Assembly: GCA_021151685.1 (NCBI GenBank)
Contig: JAGKWS010000059.1
Location: forward strand, 1 to 24,447
Length of the DNA: 24,447 bases
Origin: Chitinophagaceae bacterium
GTDB lineage: Bacteria; Bacteroidota; Bacteroidia; Chitinophagales; Chitinophagaceae
Reading direction: 5' to 3'
Positions within the stretch are counted from its first letter, which is position 1. Each line of letters starts with the position of its first letter. The translations under genes were made by a program, and so were the position numbers. Under the pieces are notes generated by a model, which saw only the letters and a list, made by a program, of their open reading frames with translations, searched no databases and was not told the DNA's origin. Shown here piece by piece: positions 1-8,290 of this stretch.

Positions 1-25
1 TTGGGATAAAAAGCAGTTGTTTCAT
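1..25 (-). CDS. Possible start of a gene leaving the left edge
   Basis: On the minus strand an ATG at 25 opens a frame that reads MKQLLFIP and then leaves the window. A Lys followed by a hydrophobic run is what the start of a signal peptide looks like, and the AT-rich, gene-free stretch to its right could hold its promoter. Only eight codons are visible, so this is a guess. No function can be given. Confidence 0.3.
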
Positions 26-294
26 TTTCCGTTGTTGTTTTTAAGTGTTTCTGTTTGTGTTTACAGATATACTTACGAGCGACTTTGACATTCGGTTTTA
101 GCCAACGAAAAAATTTTCAAACTTTTTTTGAACAGACTCTGTATGATGGCAATTTGACCTCACGATTAACAGTAAGGGATGTTTCTTAAACACAAGGCGC
201 ACAAAGGTGGCCCTGAGATTCAGGCTCTACATCAAGGCCACAAGGGCCCATGAGATGTTTGCGCAAACATTATGTATAAGTGAGATTAAATCCG
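26..294. other. Intergenic region, AT-rich, with small dyads
   Basis: No convincing gene is seen here. The part next to the anti-sigma gene's 3' end holds a nested dyad (GTGGCC 207-212 with GGCCAC 236-241; CCTGA 212-216 with TCAGG 220-224) and a perfect 16-bp palindrome, ATGTTTGCGCAAACAT, at 255-270. The hairpins may end the leftward anti-sigma transcript, but there is no clear T-tract. Confidence 0.4.
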
Positions 295-1101
295 TCAGGC
301 CTTGCCCAACACATATACTTCGGTAGGTGTAGCATTGCCTCCTTCTTTCTCCAGCGATATGGCAAATGCTTCGGCATTCATCACCTGCATGTCTACCAGC
401 TTCACACCCGGTGTGCTGGCCATGTAGCCGGGTAGTACACCCATGCTCACAGGTTTGCCATTTTGTATCACCCACAGTTGGTACTGCTTGCCCTTGGGTG
501 GTACGGGCAGGGCATTCATAGCCACCCATGCGGCACCGTTTTGTTTGCTCCAGTAGACGGTGGCGGCCATTGGATGCCCCTGCACTACGGTATGCATTAC
601 CACTGTTTGGGTGGCGGTATCGGCCATCATTTTTTGCGCCTTACGGTAGTCGTCCATTTCGGCAGCCAGTTGTTGCTGTGCCTGCTTCAACTCACCCACC
701 TCGGTACGCATGGCGGTTTGCTCGCCCTTCATGCGGTTGCTGTTGTTTATGAGCAACACATTCAGCACTGTGCTACCTATGAGGGCAGCCCATACGGCGG
801 CACGGCCCCATGTAAGGCCCTCGCGGGTGGCAGGTGGCGGCAAAGGTATCTGGCGGGTGGTAACATGAGGGGCATCGGCAGCCTGTATGGCATTCCATAT
901 CTGCTGTTGCATATGGGGCGGTGGCGGAACGGCGGCACTACCAGCCATCTGCGATACAGTAGCCTGTATTGCAGCCAGCTCGGCAGCCAATTCCGGATAA
1001 CGCGACACTGCTTGCTCTACAGCAGCAGCCTCTTCCGGGGGGAGTGCCCCCAGCGCGTAAGCATCCAGAATGCCCGATTCTATGTAGTCCTTAGTATTCA
1101 C
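295..1101 (-). CDS. Anti-sigma factor, RskA-type, membrane-anchored
   Basis: A 268-residue protein with the layout of Bacteroidota RskA-type anti-sigma factors. The N-terminal part (about 1-75, starting MNTKDYIESGILDAYALGAL) would bind the sigma factor in the cytoplasm. A single membrane span lies at about 101-120, a Gln/Glu/Lys-rich coiled-coil-like stretch at about 122-160, and a C-terminal RskA domain from about 175, with the family's characteristic GKQYQLWVIQNGKPVSMGVL segment, in the periplasm. No zinc-binding HxxxCxxC motif is seen in the N-terminal part. It starts two bases after the sigma gene stops, so the pair is one operon and this protein most likely holds that sigma factor inactive until an envelope signal is sensed. 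The signal is unknown. Confidence 0.9.
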   Translation of the reverse strand: MNTKDYIESGILDAYALGALPPEEAAAVEQAVSRYPELAAELAAIQATVSQMAGSAAVPPPPHMQQQIWNAIQAADAPHVTTRQIPLPPPATREGLTWGRAAVWAALIGSTVLNVLLINNSNRMKGEQTAMRTEVGELKQAQQQLAAEMDDYRKAQKMMADTATQTVVMHTVVQGHPMAATVYWSKQNGAAWVAMNALPVPPKGKQYQLWVIQNGKPVSMGVLPGYMASTPGVKLVDMQVMNAEAFAISLEKEGGNATPTEVYVLGKA

Positions 1102-1103
1102 CG

Positions 1104-1610
1104 CTATTTCCCAAATATACCTTTTAACTGTTTTATTGCGCTGCGCATCCGCGTTTTTACCGTTCCTACGGGTATCTCCAATGTTTTCGCTATTTCATCC
1201 ATAGAGTATCCGTTAAAGTATGCCATTTGCACCACGGTGCCATGTTCGGGCTTCAGCTCTGCCACCAGCTTGCGCAGCCCTATCGTATCTGTGCTTTGCT
1301 CGCTACCAACAGCCACCGTCTCATTATATACGATGTCTTCGCCCGTATGGATTTTGGTTTTCATTATTTCACCCTTACTCCGTAGTTTGTCTACCGCAGC
1401 ATTACGGGCTATGTTCAGCATCCATGTATACAGGCGGCCCTTTGCGGGATCGTACTGGTCTATGCGCTGCCAAATTTTTACAAATGCCTCCTGCAACACA
1501 TCCTGACTGGTATGCTCGTCGCCCAGCACACGCAATATAACGCCATACAGTACCGCAGCATATTGCTGGTACAACTGATCGAATGCTTCTTTCGTCTTCA
1601 GACGAAGCAT
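1104..1610 (-). CDS. ECF-type RNA polymerase sigma factor
   Basis: A 168-residue sigma-70-family protein, usual length for ECF factors. Region 2 covers about 8-75 (AFDQLYQQYAAVLYGVILRV, then DVLQEAFVKIWQ and the -10-recognition segment TWMLNIARNAAVDKLR). Region 4 covers about 115-165, with the helix-turn-helix SMDEIAKTLEIPVGTVKTRM. There is no region 1 or 3. The frame stays open upstream of the ATG (TEEELIK precedes it) but I saw no usable start codon there, so the ATG at 1610 is taken, with some doubt. The anti-sigma gene follows at once. Such pairs usually control their own operon plus a small stress or envelope regulon. Confidence 0.93.
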   Translation of the reverse strand: MLRLKTKEAFDQLYQQYAAVLYGVILRVLGDEHTSQDVLQEAFVKIWQRIDQYDPAKGRLYTWMLNIARNAAVDKLRSKGEIMKTKIHTGEDIVYNETVAVGSEQSTDTIGLRKLVAELKPEHGTVVQMAYFNGYSMDEIAKTLEIPVGTVKTRMRSAIKQLKGIFGK

Positions 1611-1763
1611 TTTTATCAGTTCTTCTTCGGTATGTATGTGTGTTGTGCCCAGACTATTTTGCAGATGCTGCCGTAATGAATGACTACAACATCTGTTGGT
1701 AAAACTATTTATCGCATTGCAGAAATCAAAAAATATATTTCTATGCGTTTATATAGGGGATAG

Positions 1764-2834
1764 TTACCAGTCCATACCTGTCACCCATGGGTATGCATTG
1801 TTGTTGGTGTAGAGGGTACACACATCGGTGCCCAAATGCCGGGTACACACAGGCTGTTTGCTACCCAATATAGCAGCGGGCAGGCCTACACCAAGCGTTT
1901 TGCCGGTGGCGGTTATGATGCGGGCTTCGTCCCACAGGTTTTGTGTTATAAAGCTTTGGTGCAGTGTGGGGCCGCCTTCTACAATCAGGCTCAGAATACC
2001 CGCATCGTAGAGCCTGCCCAGCAGGGATGGCAACAGGGGTTGCCCCCATGGCACTTTGATGTAATGAACATTGCCAGCTACCGTTTCTTCGCATTCGTTT
2101 ACTACCCATGTAGCCGCTTCTTCATTCAGTATGTGGTGGGTGGCAGGTAGCTGCAAATGCCTGTCGGTAACTATACGCAATGGATGCTTGCCATTGTGCC
2201 ACCGTGGGGTAAGGCGGGGGTTATCGTTCAGTGCGGTGGTGTGCCCCACCATTATAGCTCCTTCTTCGGTACGCCACCGGTGCGATGCTACCTGCGCTTC
2301 GGGCCCCGAAATAGCTACAGGTTGTCTGTCGGCGGTGCCCACAAAACCATCGGAGGTTTGTGCCCATTTCAGTATTACCCAAGGCCGCTTTAGTGTATGG
2401 GCGCAAAAGAAACGACGGTTCAACCACCGGCCTTCGGCTTCCAGCACTCCGGTGGTTACTGCTATGCCAGCCGCTTGCAAAATGGCTATACCACGCCCGT
2501 CTACCCTTGCAAAGGGGTCGCGGTTGGCAATAATCACCTCTCGCACCCGCTCCTGTACCAGTCGCGCAGCACAGGGGGGCGTAAGGCCATGGTGGGCACA
2601 GGGCTCCAGACTCACGTACATGGTGCTTTCGGGTATCAGGTGACGGTCGGCAGGGACTACGTTATTCAGGCAATTCACCTCGGCATGTGGCCCACCACGA
2701 AAGTGGTGATACCCCTCACCAATCACCCTGTTCTGGTGTACCAATACCGCACCCACCATGGGGTTGGGGGCGGTGTACCCCTTTGCCAGTTCGGCCAGTT
2801 GCAGGCAGCGATGCATGTAGTATTCGTGCGACAT
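1764..2834 (-). CDS. ribD: Bifunctional riboflavin biosynthesis deaminase/reductase RibD
   Basis: A 356-residue cytoplasmic enzyme of riboflavin synthesis. It deaminates 2,5-diamino-6-ribosylamino-pyrimidinone 5'-phosphate and then reduces the ribosyl side chain with NADPH. The N-terminal deaminase has the zinc motifs PHAEV (about 49-53) and EPCAHHGLTPPC (about 77-88), with APNPMVGAVL before them. The reductase domain runs from about 148 (RPWVILKWAQTSDGF) with the conserved GAIMVGHTTALNDNPRLT and, near the C-terminus, a glycine-rich SLIVEGGPTLHQSF. Length and domain order are normal for RibD. The other rib genes are not in the window, and the 58 bases upstream leave no room for an FMN riboswitch. 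Confidence 0.95.
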   Translation of the reverse strand: MSHEYYMHRCLQLAELAKGYTAPNPMVGAVLVHQNRVIGEGYHHFRGGPHAEVNCLNNVVPADRHLIPESTMYVSLEPCAHHGLTPPCAARLVQERVREVIIANRDPFARVDGRGIAILQAAGIAVTTGVLEAEGRWLNRRFFCAHTLKRPWVILKWAQTSDGFVGTADRQPVAISGPEAQVASHRWRTEEGAIMVGHTTALNDNPRLTPRWHNGKHPLRIVTDRHLQLPATHHILNEEAATWVVNECEETVAGNVHYIKVPWGQPLLPSLLGRLYDAGILSLIVEGGPTLHQSFITQNLWDEARIITATGKTLGVGLPAAILGSKQPVCTRHLGTDVCTLYTNNNAYPWVTGMDW

Positions 2835-2892
2835 AGAGGGCCAATATTACAGAATATGCTGCATTCGGGGCAGTGAAGGGAAACAGTATTGC

Positions 2893-3705
2893 CTATTTCT
2901 CTATACCCATGTGCTTGCCGGCATACACCCCATAGGCAATTGCCCCAGACACCAACCAAGCCCCGATGCTGAATACATTGTACGGAAACACACCCAAAAC
3001 CACCCTGCCCAGTAATTCGGGCTTTTGTAGCAAGGTAGATAGCTCTGTGGTAATGACATAACTGCCTGTTATCAGGTGTATGGCAATGCCTGTTATCACA
3101 CTCCACAGTATAGGCTGCCCCACTCCTTTTACCACAATATTTTTGGTATGGCTTACCATCAATACACGGTAAACAGACCATGTGATAATAGCCGATAGCA
3201 AGAGCGTATTGAGCCCTACAGAAAAATGTGCATCATAAAACCCGAACCGCTGAAGACGTATGAAATAGAACAGAGGATAGGAGACAACTATAAAGGTTAA
3301 TGCCGACCGGATGACAACACTTGCCAAAAACTGCCGCCCCGACAGATGCCTTTCTACCGCCGCCAGCATGAAGATGATACTTACATTGGCGGGTAAACCA
3401 ACAAGCCCAATGAAACCCAACCACGAGTAGGCCACATACTGAACAACGATAGAAATAGCCTTGCTCAGTGCCACAAAAATCCATGTAGCCACACCCGGTG
3501 CTTTTTGTCTCGTACGATAACTCTTGATGCTGAGGACAAGGCCAGTAGTAATAATAGCCACCACCACACCAAACAGCACAAGAAAGAGCCCGATAGATTC
3601 ATCCATACCTCCGTTCAGCGGGTCGGCACCGGCTCTTTGCGAAACCAACAGCAGGGGTAGCAGCACGTACCCTATTTTATCTTTCAGTGGTATGTGTCTT
3701 TTCAT
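2893..3705 (-). CDS. Multi-pass membrane protein of unknown function
   Basis: About 270 residues with some six or seven hydrophobic segments, for example around ESIGLFLVLFGVVVAIITT, TWIFVALSKAISIVVQYVAY and TLLLSAIITWSVYRVLMV. The N-terminal run GYVLLPLLLVSQRAGADP may be a signal peptide. The frame stays open to 3810, but that extension would run into the inverted-repeat element, and the ATG at 3705 (MKRHIPLK) gives a better start. I do not recognise the family. It points left, divergent from the GH3 fusion and 58 bases before ribD, so it could share a transcript with ribD. Confidence 0.75.
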   Translation of the reverse strand: MKRHIPLKDKIGYVLLPLLLVSQRAGADPLNGGMDESIGLFLVLFGVVVAIITTGLVLSIKSYRTRQKAPGVATWIFVALSKAISIVVQYVAYSWLGFIGLVGLPANVSIIFMLAAVERHLSGRQFLASVVIRSALTFIVVSYPLFYFIRLQRFGFYDAHFSVGLNTLLLSAIITWSVYRVLMVSHTKNIVVKGVGQPILWSVITGIAIHLITGSYVITTELSTLLQKPELLGRVVLGVFPYNVFSIGAWLVSGAIAYGVYAGKHMGIEK

Positions 3706-3792
3706 TTTGGTGCTATTAAAAAATATTTTCAAATGTAGCAAGAATGTGCAAAAAAGAGCAGTGCAAAACGAAGTATAGTGCCCGAAGGCGTA

Positions 3793-3957
3793 TAAGGAAG
3801 AATGTAACAATAAAGTACACCATTCTGCTTGTTCTTTTCCATTTGTTTCTGCGTCATAAAAGTCCTTAAATAGGCCAGCTATTCGCAGATTTTATTCCTT
3901 GAAAAAATGAAAAATAATGGCGCAGCTTAGTGTACTTTATTGTGACATTCTTCCTTA
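3793..3957. repeat. 165-bp inverted-repeat element, MITE-like
   Basis: Two 28-bp arms (3793-3820 and 3930-3957) are reverse complements with one mismatch; each carries AGGAAGAATGT and ACAATAAAGTACAC around the variable base. The 109 bp between are AT-rich and partly continue the dyad, with CTGC and a T-rich CATTT...TTTC segment shared at the same offset in both arms. Both ends begin or end at TA, as for elements that target TA (IS630/Tc1-mariner type). It codes for nothing and lies between two divergent genes. A MITE or foldback element fits best; an invertible switch is the alternative, but I find no good promoter inside. Confidence 0.65.
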
Positions 3958-3986
3958 GTTACCCAAGTAGGGTTATTTTTGTTTCT

Positions 3987-6900
3987 ATGCGCATATCTCT
4001 CAGAAAATCAGCCGTTGCAGCATCGCTATTTTCCCTGTTGGCATTGGCCGGCATGGCACAGCCGGTATACCGGGGCAAGCCACACCGCATAGAAAATGCT
4101 GCCCGCGAAAACTGGGTGGACGATATATACAGCAAACTGACCATGGACGAGCGCATAGGCCAGTTGTTTATGGTAGCGGCCTACTCGGGCGGTAAAAACT
4201 ACAACGAAGACAAGGTTACCGAGCTACTGAACAACCACCAGATAGGTGGGCTCATCTTTATGCAGGGAGGCCCTGCAAGGCAAGCCCTGCTTACCAACAA
4301 GTACCAGCGTATGGCACAGGTGCCCCTGCTGATAGGTATGGATGCCGAATGGGGGCTGGGTATGCGGCTGGATAGTATAAAATCGTTCCCGCGCCAAATG
4401 ATGCTGGGTGCCACGCGCGATACCAGCCTAATGGGCCGTATGGCATCGGCCATTGCGCGGCAATGCCGCCGGATGGGGGTACATATAGATTTTGCCCCCG
4501 ATGTGGATGTGAACAATAACCCCGCCAATCCCGTCATCAACTCGCGCGCATTTGGCGAAGAAAAGACGCTGGTAGCCCGTATGGGCCGTGCCTATGTGCG
4601 TGGCTTGCAGCGCAATGGGGTTATGGCATCGGCCAAACATTTTCCGGGTCATGGCAATACCAGTACCGACTCTCATGCCGATATGCCGCTCATAGACCGT
4701 TCGGTAGAGCAGCTCGATTCGGTAGAACTATACCCATTTCGCCAAATGATTGCCGAAAAGGTAAAGAGCATCATGGTAGCCCATCTGGAGGTGCCATCGG
4801 TAGAGCCTACACCGCGCCTGCCGGCATCACTCTCGCCCAACATCATCACCGGCTTGCTTCGCAATCGCCTGCACTACGATGGTCTGGTCATTACCGATGC
4901 CCTCAACATGAAGGGGCTTACCAACTACTTTCAGCCCGGCGAGGCCGATTTGCGTGCCTTTGCTGCGGGTAATGATATTTTGCTGTTTTCGCAAGATGTA
5001 CCCACCGCTATTGCCCGCATACATGCCGCCATAGACAGCGGACAAATACCCGAAACCGCACTGGAAACCAGCGTAAAAAAGATACTGCGCGCCAAGTACG
5101 ATGCCGGGCTGGATAGCTGGAAAGACATAAGCACCGACAATATAGTGGCCGACCTGAACGAGGAGGTAGACAGCACACGTGCCCGTATAGCCCGTGCTGC
5201 CATCACACTGGTAAAGGATGAAAACCAGATACTAAAGAAGATGAACGAAACGGCACGCATAGGCTACATAGGCATCAATGCAACCGATGCTACCCCGCTC
5301 TATGCTGCGTTGGACGATCACTTCGACAATGTAAAAGCCCACTGGCTGCCCAAGGGGGCCGGCACCAATAAGGCACAGGACATTCTGGACCAAATGGGCC
5401 AATACAGCATAGCACTGGTGGTAATACACAATATGAGCAATGCATCTACAGCCAACTACGGCATTGGCGACGAGGCATTGGCATTGCTGCAACAGGCTGC
5501 TACCATGCGCAATGTGATGATTGTACCCATGGGCAATGCCTATTCGCAGCAGTTTTTCTGTGGTGCAGGCTCTGTAATGGTAGGGTACGAAGACGATACC
5601 CTTACCCAGCTTGCCATGGCCCGCATACTGCTGAAAAAGCTGAAACCCAAAGGCAAACTACCCGTTACCGCCTGTGCCGATGGCCAGACCATAGGGGCAC
5701 TGCCCAAGCCTTTGAAGGTGGCATTGAAAGAGCCTTCTGCCATGCTGCGCCCGGTATTCCCGGCCGAGGCAGGCGTTACCGACCCCGATGCGCTGGACAA
5801 GCTGAATATGTTTATAGCCCGGAGCATAGCACAGGGGGCCTTCCCCGGTTGCCGCATACTGGCGGCGCGCAATGGCAATGTGTTTTACGACCAGTCTTTC
5901 GGCTACCTCAACTACCAGAAGGAACAAGCCGTTACCGAAAACACCATTTACGACGTGGCCTCTTGTACCAAGGTACTATCTACCACGCTGGCGGTAATGC
6001 GCCTGTACGAGCAGGGCAAACTGAGCCTGAACAAAACCATTGGCGACTATCTGCCACAGGCCCGCAACACCAATAAGGAGAATCTGAAAATAAAGGACTT
6101 GTTGCTGCATCAGGCAGGGCTGAAGGGCTGGATACCTTTCTACAAAGACATTACCGATAAAAGTGGCAAAATAATACCCCAATACTACCGTAGCAGCAAG
6201 CAGCAGGGCTACAGCATACAAATGGCCCGCAATGTGTACCTGCGCGACGACTATGTAGATACCATGTGGCAGCAGATATATGACAGTAAGCTGGACAATA
6301 GGGGCAAAATGGTCTATTCCGACCTCGACTTCTATTTCCTTGCAGCCATTGTAAAAGAAATAACCGGCAAGCCGATAGACAAATACGTAGCCGATGAATT
6401 TTACAAACCACTGGGGCTGAAGCATACTGCCTACAACCCACTACGCATTATGGACTCTAACAGCATTGCCCCTACCGAACTCGACCTCAATTTCCGTCAG
6501 GGAGTACTGCGGGGCTATGTACACGACCCCGGTGCGGCCATGCTGGGTGGCGTGGGTGGCCATGCAGGCCTGTTTTCTACTGCGCACGATGTGGCCGTTA
6601 TCTTCCAGATGTTGCTGAACAAGGGTACCTATGCGGGCAAAACCTACTTCAAGCCAGCTACCATAGAGCAGTTCACTACCTATGGCAGCAAGATAAGCCA
6701 CCGTGGTCTGGGCTTTGACAAGGCCCTGCCCGAGGCCGACAATGGGGGTGGAGCAGGAGACCGCTGGAGTGGCCTTACCTTTGGCCATCAGGGCTTTACC
6801 GGAACCTGTGCCTGGGCCGACCCTGCTACGGGGCTGGTGTTTGTATTCCTGTCAAACAGGGTACACCCATCGGGTTCCAATACCAAAATCAACAAACTGA

Positions 6901-7004
6901 ATGTACGCACCACTGCGCAAGACTACATTGCACAGTCGCTGGGCATACCGGTAAATACCACCCGCCCCGATGTGTACCAACTGCAAACATCCCGTACCGA
7001 CTAA
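3987..7004 (+). CDS. Secreted GH3 glycosidase fused to a class C-type serine hydrolase
   Basis: About 1005 residues counted from the ATG at 3987, chosen because it opens a normal signal peptide (MRISLRKSAVAASLFSLLAL, cut near GMAQP). The first domain, about 30-370, is a GH3 beta-N-acetylhexosaminidase of NagZ type: KHFPGHGNTSTDSH carries the His-Asp acid/base dyad and ITDALNM the nucleophilic Asp. A linking region follows to about 590. The C-terminal half is a beta-lactamase/transpeptidase-like domain with SxxK (VASCTKV), a YxN-like YSD, and a HxG-type motif in GHQGFTGT. Likely role: turnover of peptidoglycan or related amino-sugar chains at the periplasm or cell surface. This fusion is known in Bacteroidota. 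The SpoU gene begins 10 bases later, so the two may share a transcript. Confidence 0.93.
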   Translation: MRISLRKSAVAASLFSLLALAGMAQPVYRGKPHRIENAARENWVDDIYSKLTMDERIGQLFMVAAYSGGKNYNEDKVTELLNNHQIGGLIFMQGGPARQALLTNKYQRMAQVPLLIGMDAEWGLGMRLDSIKSFPRQMMLGATRDTSLMGRMASAIARQCRRMGVHIDFAPDVDVNNNPANPVINSRAFGEEKTLVARMGRAYVRGLQRNGVMASAKHFPGHGNTSTDSHADMPLIDRSVEQLDSVELYPFRQMIAEKVKSIMVAHLEVPSVEPTPRLPASLSPNIITGLLRNRLHYDGLVITDALNMKGLTNYFQPGEADLRAFAAGNDILLFSQDVPTAIARIHAAIDSGQIPETALETSVKKILRAKYDAGLDSWKDISTDNIVADLNEEVDSTRARIARAAITLVKDENQILKKMNETARIGYIGINATDATPLYAALDDHFDNVKAHWLPKGAGTNKAQDILDQMGQYSIALVVIHNMSNASTANYGIGDEALALLQQAATMRNVMIVPMGNAYSQQFFCGAGSVMVGYEDDTLTQLAMARILLKKLKPKGKLPVTACADGQTIGALPKPLKVALKEPSAMLRPVFPAEAGVTDPDALDKLNMFIARSIAQGAFPGCRILAARNGNVFYDQSFGYLNYQKEQAVTENTIYDVASCTKVLSTTLAVMRLYEQGKLSLNKTIGDYLPQARNTNKENLKIKDLLLHQAGLKGWIPFYKDITDKSGKIIPQYYRSSKQQGYSIQMARNVYLRDDYVDTMWQQIYDSKLDNRGKMVYSDLDFYFLAAIVKEITGKPIDKYVADEFYKPLGLKHTAYNPLRIMDSNSIAPTELDLNFRQGVLRGYVHDPGAAMLGGVGGHAGLFSTAHDVAVIFQMLLNKGTYAGKTYFKPATIEQFTTYGSKISHRGLGFDKALPEADNGGGAGDRWSGLTFGHQGFTGTCAWADPATGLVFVFLSNRVHPSGSNTKINKLNVRTTAQDYIAQSLGIPVNTTRPDVYQLQTSRTD

Positions 7005-7013
7005 TAAAACCAC

Positions 7014-7538
7014 ATGAGCATAATACGCAAAACCATGGACGACCTTGGTCGCCTGAGTGCCGATGAAGCAAAAGATGCACCACGCAACCCCATACTGGTG
7101 ATATTGGACGACGTACGCAGTATGCAAAACGTAGGCTCGGCATTCCGCACCTGCGATGCCTTTGCCGCAGCCGGCATATACCTTTGTGGCTACACACCGC
7201 AGCCACCCCACCGCGACATTCACAAAACTGCGCTGGGAGCTACCGAAACTGTGCCATGGCAGCACTTTGCCACCGTTACAGAGGCCATACATGCCGCCAA
7301 AGCACATGGCTACCACATTGTAGCTATAGAGCAGGCGCATGGCAGCATAGCGTTGCAACAGTTGCCCCAACAGGGGCAAAAACTGGCACTCGTCTTTGGC
7401 AACGAGGTAACGGGCGTAAGCGATGAAGCCCTTGCACTGGCCGATGTTTGTGCCGAAATTCCGCAATGGGGCTCCAAACACTCACTCAACATATCGGTAA
7501 CGGTAGGGGTGGTACTGTGGGAGCTGGTAAGGAGCTGA
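7014..7538 (+). CDS. SpoU/TrmH-family RNA 2'-O-methyltransferase
   Basis: A 174-residue SPOUT methyltransferase that would transfer a methyl group from S-adenosylmethionine to a ribose 2'-OH in tRNA or rRNA. All three SpoU motifs are present: N39-x-G-x3-R45 (NVGSAFR), VFGNEVTGVS at about 127-136, and HSLNISVTVGVVLWEL at about 156-171, which forms the knotted cofactor site. There is no separate N-terminal RNA-binding domain beyond about 25 residues, so it is a minimal form. The substrate nucleotide cannot be told from sequence. It starts 10 bases after the GH3 fusion on the same strand. Confidence 0.93.
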   Translation: MSIIRKTMDDLGRLSADEAKDAPRNPILVILDDVRSMQNVGSAFRTCDAFAAAGIYLCGYTPQPPHRDIHKTALGATETVPWQHFATVTEAIHAAKAHGYHIVAIEQAHGSIALQQLPQQGQKLALVFGNEVTGVSDEALALADVCAEIPQWGSKHSLNISVTVGVVLWELVRS

Positions 7539-7591
7539 TACCCTGCCATGGGGCACCAACTACCGCATAACGGGCCCGACAGCAAAAAACC

Positions 7592-7599
7592 TATTTTTG
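7592..7599 (+). promoter_or_regulatory. Possible -7 box of the second ECF sigma operon
   Basis: TATTTTTG matches the Bacteroidota -7 consensus TAnnTTTG exactly and lies in the gap before the sigma gene, giving a leader of roughly 75 bases. No TTTG is seen at the expected -33 distance, so the call is weak. An ECF promoter of different sequence is also possible if the operon is autoregulated. Confidence 0.3.
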
Positions 7600-7625
7600 C
7601 AACATAAATGTCATTACCCACACAT

Positions 7626-7644
7626 ACCCAAAACTATTTTGGGT
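7626..7644. promoter_or_regulatory. Perfect dyad in the sigma operon leader
   Basis: ACCCAAAA (7626-7633) and TTTTGGGT (7637-7644) form an 8-bp dyad around CTA. It lies 38 bases before the start of the ECF sigma gene, after the possible -7 box. It could be an operator or a small leader hairpin; no T-tract follows directly, so a terminator is less likely. Confidence 0.4.
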
Positions 7645-7681
7645 CAATTGGGTTACTTTTTTCTCAAATCTGTATTAACCA

Positions 7682-8260
7682 TTGCAAAGCCCAACTACCA
7701 CGGAACACGAGCTACTAACGGCACTTGCCAGTGGGCAACGCGCCGCAACGGAACAGATTTATCGCCAGAACTACCGCATTGTGTCGGGCTGGATGATAAA
7801 AAACGGAGGAAACGAGAACGATGCTGCCGACCTGTTTCAGGAGGCAATGGTGGTTCTTTATAACAAGGCGCAAGACCCTGACTTCCGGCTGACGAGTAGC
7901 ATGAGCACGTATCTGTTGGCAGTAAGCAAAAATCTGTGGTACAAAAAACTACAGAAACAAAGCCGGGAGCCGGTGGCCCTGCTGGACAATATGGGGAATG
8001 ACGATGAAGACGGAAGTGGTGGAACTGCCTACAACGACGACATCAGTATTCACCACGAGCGGGAAGCCCACTTTGAGCAACTGGACAATGCACTGGACCA
8101 ACTGGGCGAGCCCTGCCGCTCTATACTGAAGGCATACTACCATCAGGACAAGAGTATGCAGGAAATAGCGGCAGACTTTGGGTACACCAACCCCGACAAT
8201 GCCAAAACACAAAAATATAAGTGCCTTGCACGGCTGCGTAAATTGTTTTACCAGTCGTAA
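7682..8260 (+). CDS. ECF-type sigma factor, partner of the anti-sigma-protease
   Basis: A 192-residue sigma-70-family protein. Region 2 spans about 20-90, with NENDAADLFQEAMVVLYNKA and STYLLAVSKNLWYKKLQKQ. An acidic, Gly-rich linker (GNDDEDGSGG) separates it from region 4 at about 130-190, with SMQEIAADFGYTNPDNAKTQKYKCLARL. The start is a TTG at 7682: an in-frame TAA ends at 7678 and the next ATG, at about residue 38, would remove part of region 2. A TTG start may keep expression low. The gene for an anti-sigma-like membrane protease follows after 30 bases, so the two form one regulatory unit. Confidence 0.88.
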   Translation: MQSPTTTEHELLTALASGQRAATEQIYRQNYRIVSGWMIKNGGNENDAADLFQEAMVVLYNKAQDPDFRLTSSMSTYLLAVSKNLWYKKLQKQSREPVALLDNMGNDDEDGSGGTAYNDDISIHHEREAHFEQLDNALDQLGEPCRSILKAYYHQDKSMQEIAADFGYTNPDNAKTQKYKCLARLRKLFYQS

Positions 8261-8290
8261 GCCGGGTGAAAGACGTATAAATAAAGTAAG

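Noticed and set aside
463..1506. A 347-codon open frame on the plus strand opposite the sigma/anti-sigma pair
   Set aside because: It lies antisense to two well-supported genes and has the Cys/His/Tyr-rich, domain-free composition of a shadow frame.
2835..2892. FMN riboswitch before ribD
   Set aside because: Only 58 bases separate the genes and none of the conserved RFN element segments is visible.
3821..3929. Invertible promoter within the 28-bp inverted repeats
   Set aside because: No -33/-7 pair of the Bacteroidota type is found in either orientation, so a switch is only an alternative to a MITE.
6852..7481. A 209-codon minus-strand frame across the GH3 and SpoU genes
   Set aside because: Both plus-strand genes have clear family motifs; the frame is antisense and has no recognisable domain.
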